A stretch of DNA of 64,000 bases from Mesorhizobium ventifaucium (lineage in GTDB: Bacteria > Pseudomonadota > Alphaproteobacteria > Rhizobiales > Rhizobiaceae): assembly GCF_935822925.1 (NCBI RefSeq), contig NZ_CAKXZS010000003.1:141301-205300 (forward strand). Direction: 5' to 3'. The position numbers and the translations under genes were made by a program. The notes under the pieces were generated by a model. It searched no databases. It saw nothing but the letters and a program-made list of their open reading frames with translations, and was not told where the DNA came from. Position 1 is the stretch's first letter, and each line of letters begins with the position of its first letter. Of this stretch, positions 63,451-64,000 are shown in pieces.

Positions 63451-63718
63451 AGGCTCGGCTCGTTTCGATCTGAGGAACACTTAGACCGCCTGGGCGACCC
63501 AGTTCCGGTCCGCATTTTACGCAACTTTGACCTGTAGCGGCTAAGTTAAAACGCGGCACTGGGCGCCCAGGTCGTGGGTCGCCTGAAGCGGCCGGGATCA
63601 TCCTTGGCAGCGATAAAAGGCGAGCGCCAACGCGTTCCTCTTCGGCGGGTAGGCCTTCGAGGTCTTTGCTGGGTCGTCTGGGTCAATAAAAGGGGTTCCG
63701 CCCAACCCGGCCGTTTCG
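63451..63718. other. Intergenic region between convergent genes
   Basis: No coding frame is convincing here. Confidence 0.5.
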
Positions 63719-63748
63719 CGGCACCGCGGTGGAACGATCGCGGTGCCG
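63719..63748 (-). terminator. Possible terminator hairpin
   Basis: CGGCACCGCG (63719-63728) and CGCGGTGCCG (63739-63748) are a perfect 10-bp stem with a 10-base loop, 18 bases downstream of the minus-strand stop at 63767. There is no T-run. Confidence 0.55.
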
Positions 63749-63766
63749 TAGTCTGTACCCGCACAC

Positions 63767-64000
63767 CTAGCAGTTCGCCCCAGTCTGCGGGTCGCACGCC
63801 TTGTTTTCTTGCTTCTGTGGTTTGGGCTCGGCCGCCTGTTCCGGCTCGGCCTGCTGCTGCTCGACGGCGGGCTGCTCCTTGGCCTTCGGCTTTTCAGGCT
63901 TGGCCGCCTGTTCCGGCTCGGCCTGCTCCTGCTCGGCGGCGGGCTGCTCCTTGGCCTTCCGCTTCTCAGGCTTGGCCGCCTGTTCCGGCTCGCCCTGCTC
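63767..64000 (-). CDS. Repeat-rich Glu/Pro/Ala/Lys protein, 5' end outside window
   Basis: Read on the minus strand from the right edge, the last 77 codons encode three tandem units of about 24 residues, of the form EPEQAAKPEKPKAKEQPAVE, then a different end (NKACDPQTGANC) before TAG at 63767-63769. The DNA units are 72 bases and near-identical in units 1 and 2, so the length may vary between strains. The sequence is low-complexity and charged, as in surface or spacer proteins. The N-terminus lies beyond the window, so no function is assigned. Confidence 0.6.
   Translation of the reverse strand, partial: EQGEPEQAAKPEKRKAKEQPAAEQEQAEPEQAAKPEKPKAKEQPAVEQQQAEPEQAAEPKPQKQENKACDPQTGANC

Noticed and set aside
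1..64000. CRISPR arrays, rRNA or tRNA genes, prophage or insertion sequence
   Set aside because: No spaced direct repeats, no transposase or integrase frame, and no cloverleaf or rRNA-like sequence was seen.

Overview
The window is GC-rich alphaproteobacterial DNA, most likely from Mesorhizobium or a close Phyllobacteriaceae relative. The evidence is indirect. There are many ABC importers, a DUF680-like secreted protein of a type I associate with Mesorhizobium, rhizobial palindromic intergenic repeats (466-576), a RirA-type iron box (TGA-N9-TCA, 15231-15245), a VapBC module and a DUF1127 protein. All assignments come from reading the sequence; no database search was run.

Layout. 1-4.6 kb: an AceE/transketolase-like C-terminal remnant at the left edge, a small unknown gene, palindromic repeats, a glycogen-debranching-type glucosidase, a GT4 glycosyltransferase and two tiny Lys/Gly-rich proteins. 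4.9-9.6 kb: a complete Liv-type (HAAT) ABC importer. 9.6-12 kb: VapBC with a palindromic operator, a diacylglycerol-kinase-like lipid kinase and a lipoprotein. 12.2-16.1 kb: a siderophore ABC importer divergent from a methyltransferase, with an iron box between them. 16.2-27.6 kb: a nine-gene minus-strand operon (RbsABC-like importer, SorC regulator, aldo/keto reductase, GlpD-like dehydrogenase, class I aldolase, FGGY kinase, GMC oxidoreductase) that reads as a polyol or ketose pathway of unknown substrate. 28-35 kb: a probable Amadori-compound (fructosyl-amino acid) catabolic locus: LacI regulator, fused permease-ATPase, binding protein, FrlD-like kinase, FrlB-like deglycase and a FAD oxidase-like protein. 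Two near-identical operator-like palindromes lie at its two promoters.

35.2-50.3 kb is the most notable part. It holds a complete petrobactin-type siderophore locus: asbA, asbB, asbC, a single gene fusing asbD to asbE, and asbF, in the same order as the Bacillus anthracis asb operon. It ends at a clear terminator and is followed by a TonB-dependent receptor, a FatBCDE-like ferric-siderophore importer, a DUF2218 protein and an ABC exporter that carries a one-base frameshift.

50.4-64 kb: a DUF680-like secreted protein, a duplicated and truncated copy of a FAD-linked oxidase gene beside the intact copy, a soluble hybrid histidine kinase with about seven PAS domains and its OmpR-type response regulator, a TPR protein and alpha/beta hydrolase next to a decayed TPR paralogue, a DUF1127 protein, a HAD IIIB phosphatase, a DHFR-like protein and a repeat-rich open-ended CDS. 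A repeated promoter element (GTTTC, then TGTTTC-GTT-TGTTTC exactly 32 bp later) lies upstream of the oxidase, its truncated copy and the DUF1127 gene. A related direct repeat lies before the kinase.

How the genes fit together: much of the window is scavenging (amino acid-type solutes, sugars or polyols, Amadori compounds, iron), each system with its own regulator or operator. The asb locus adds the ability to make and take up a catecholate-citrate siderophore.
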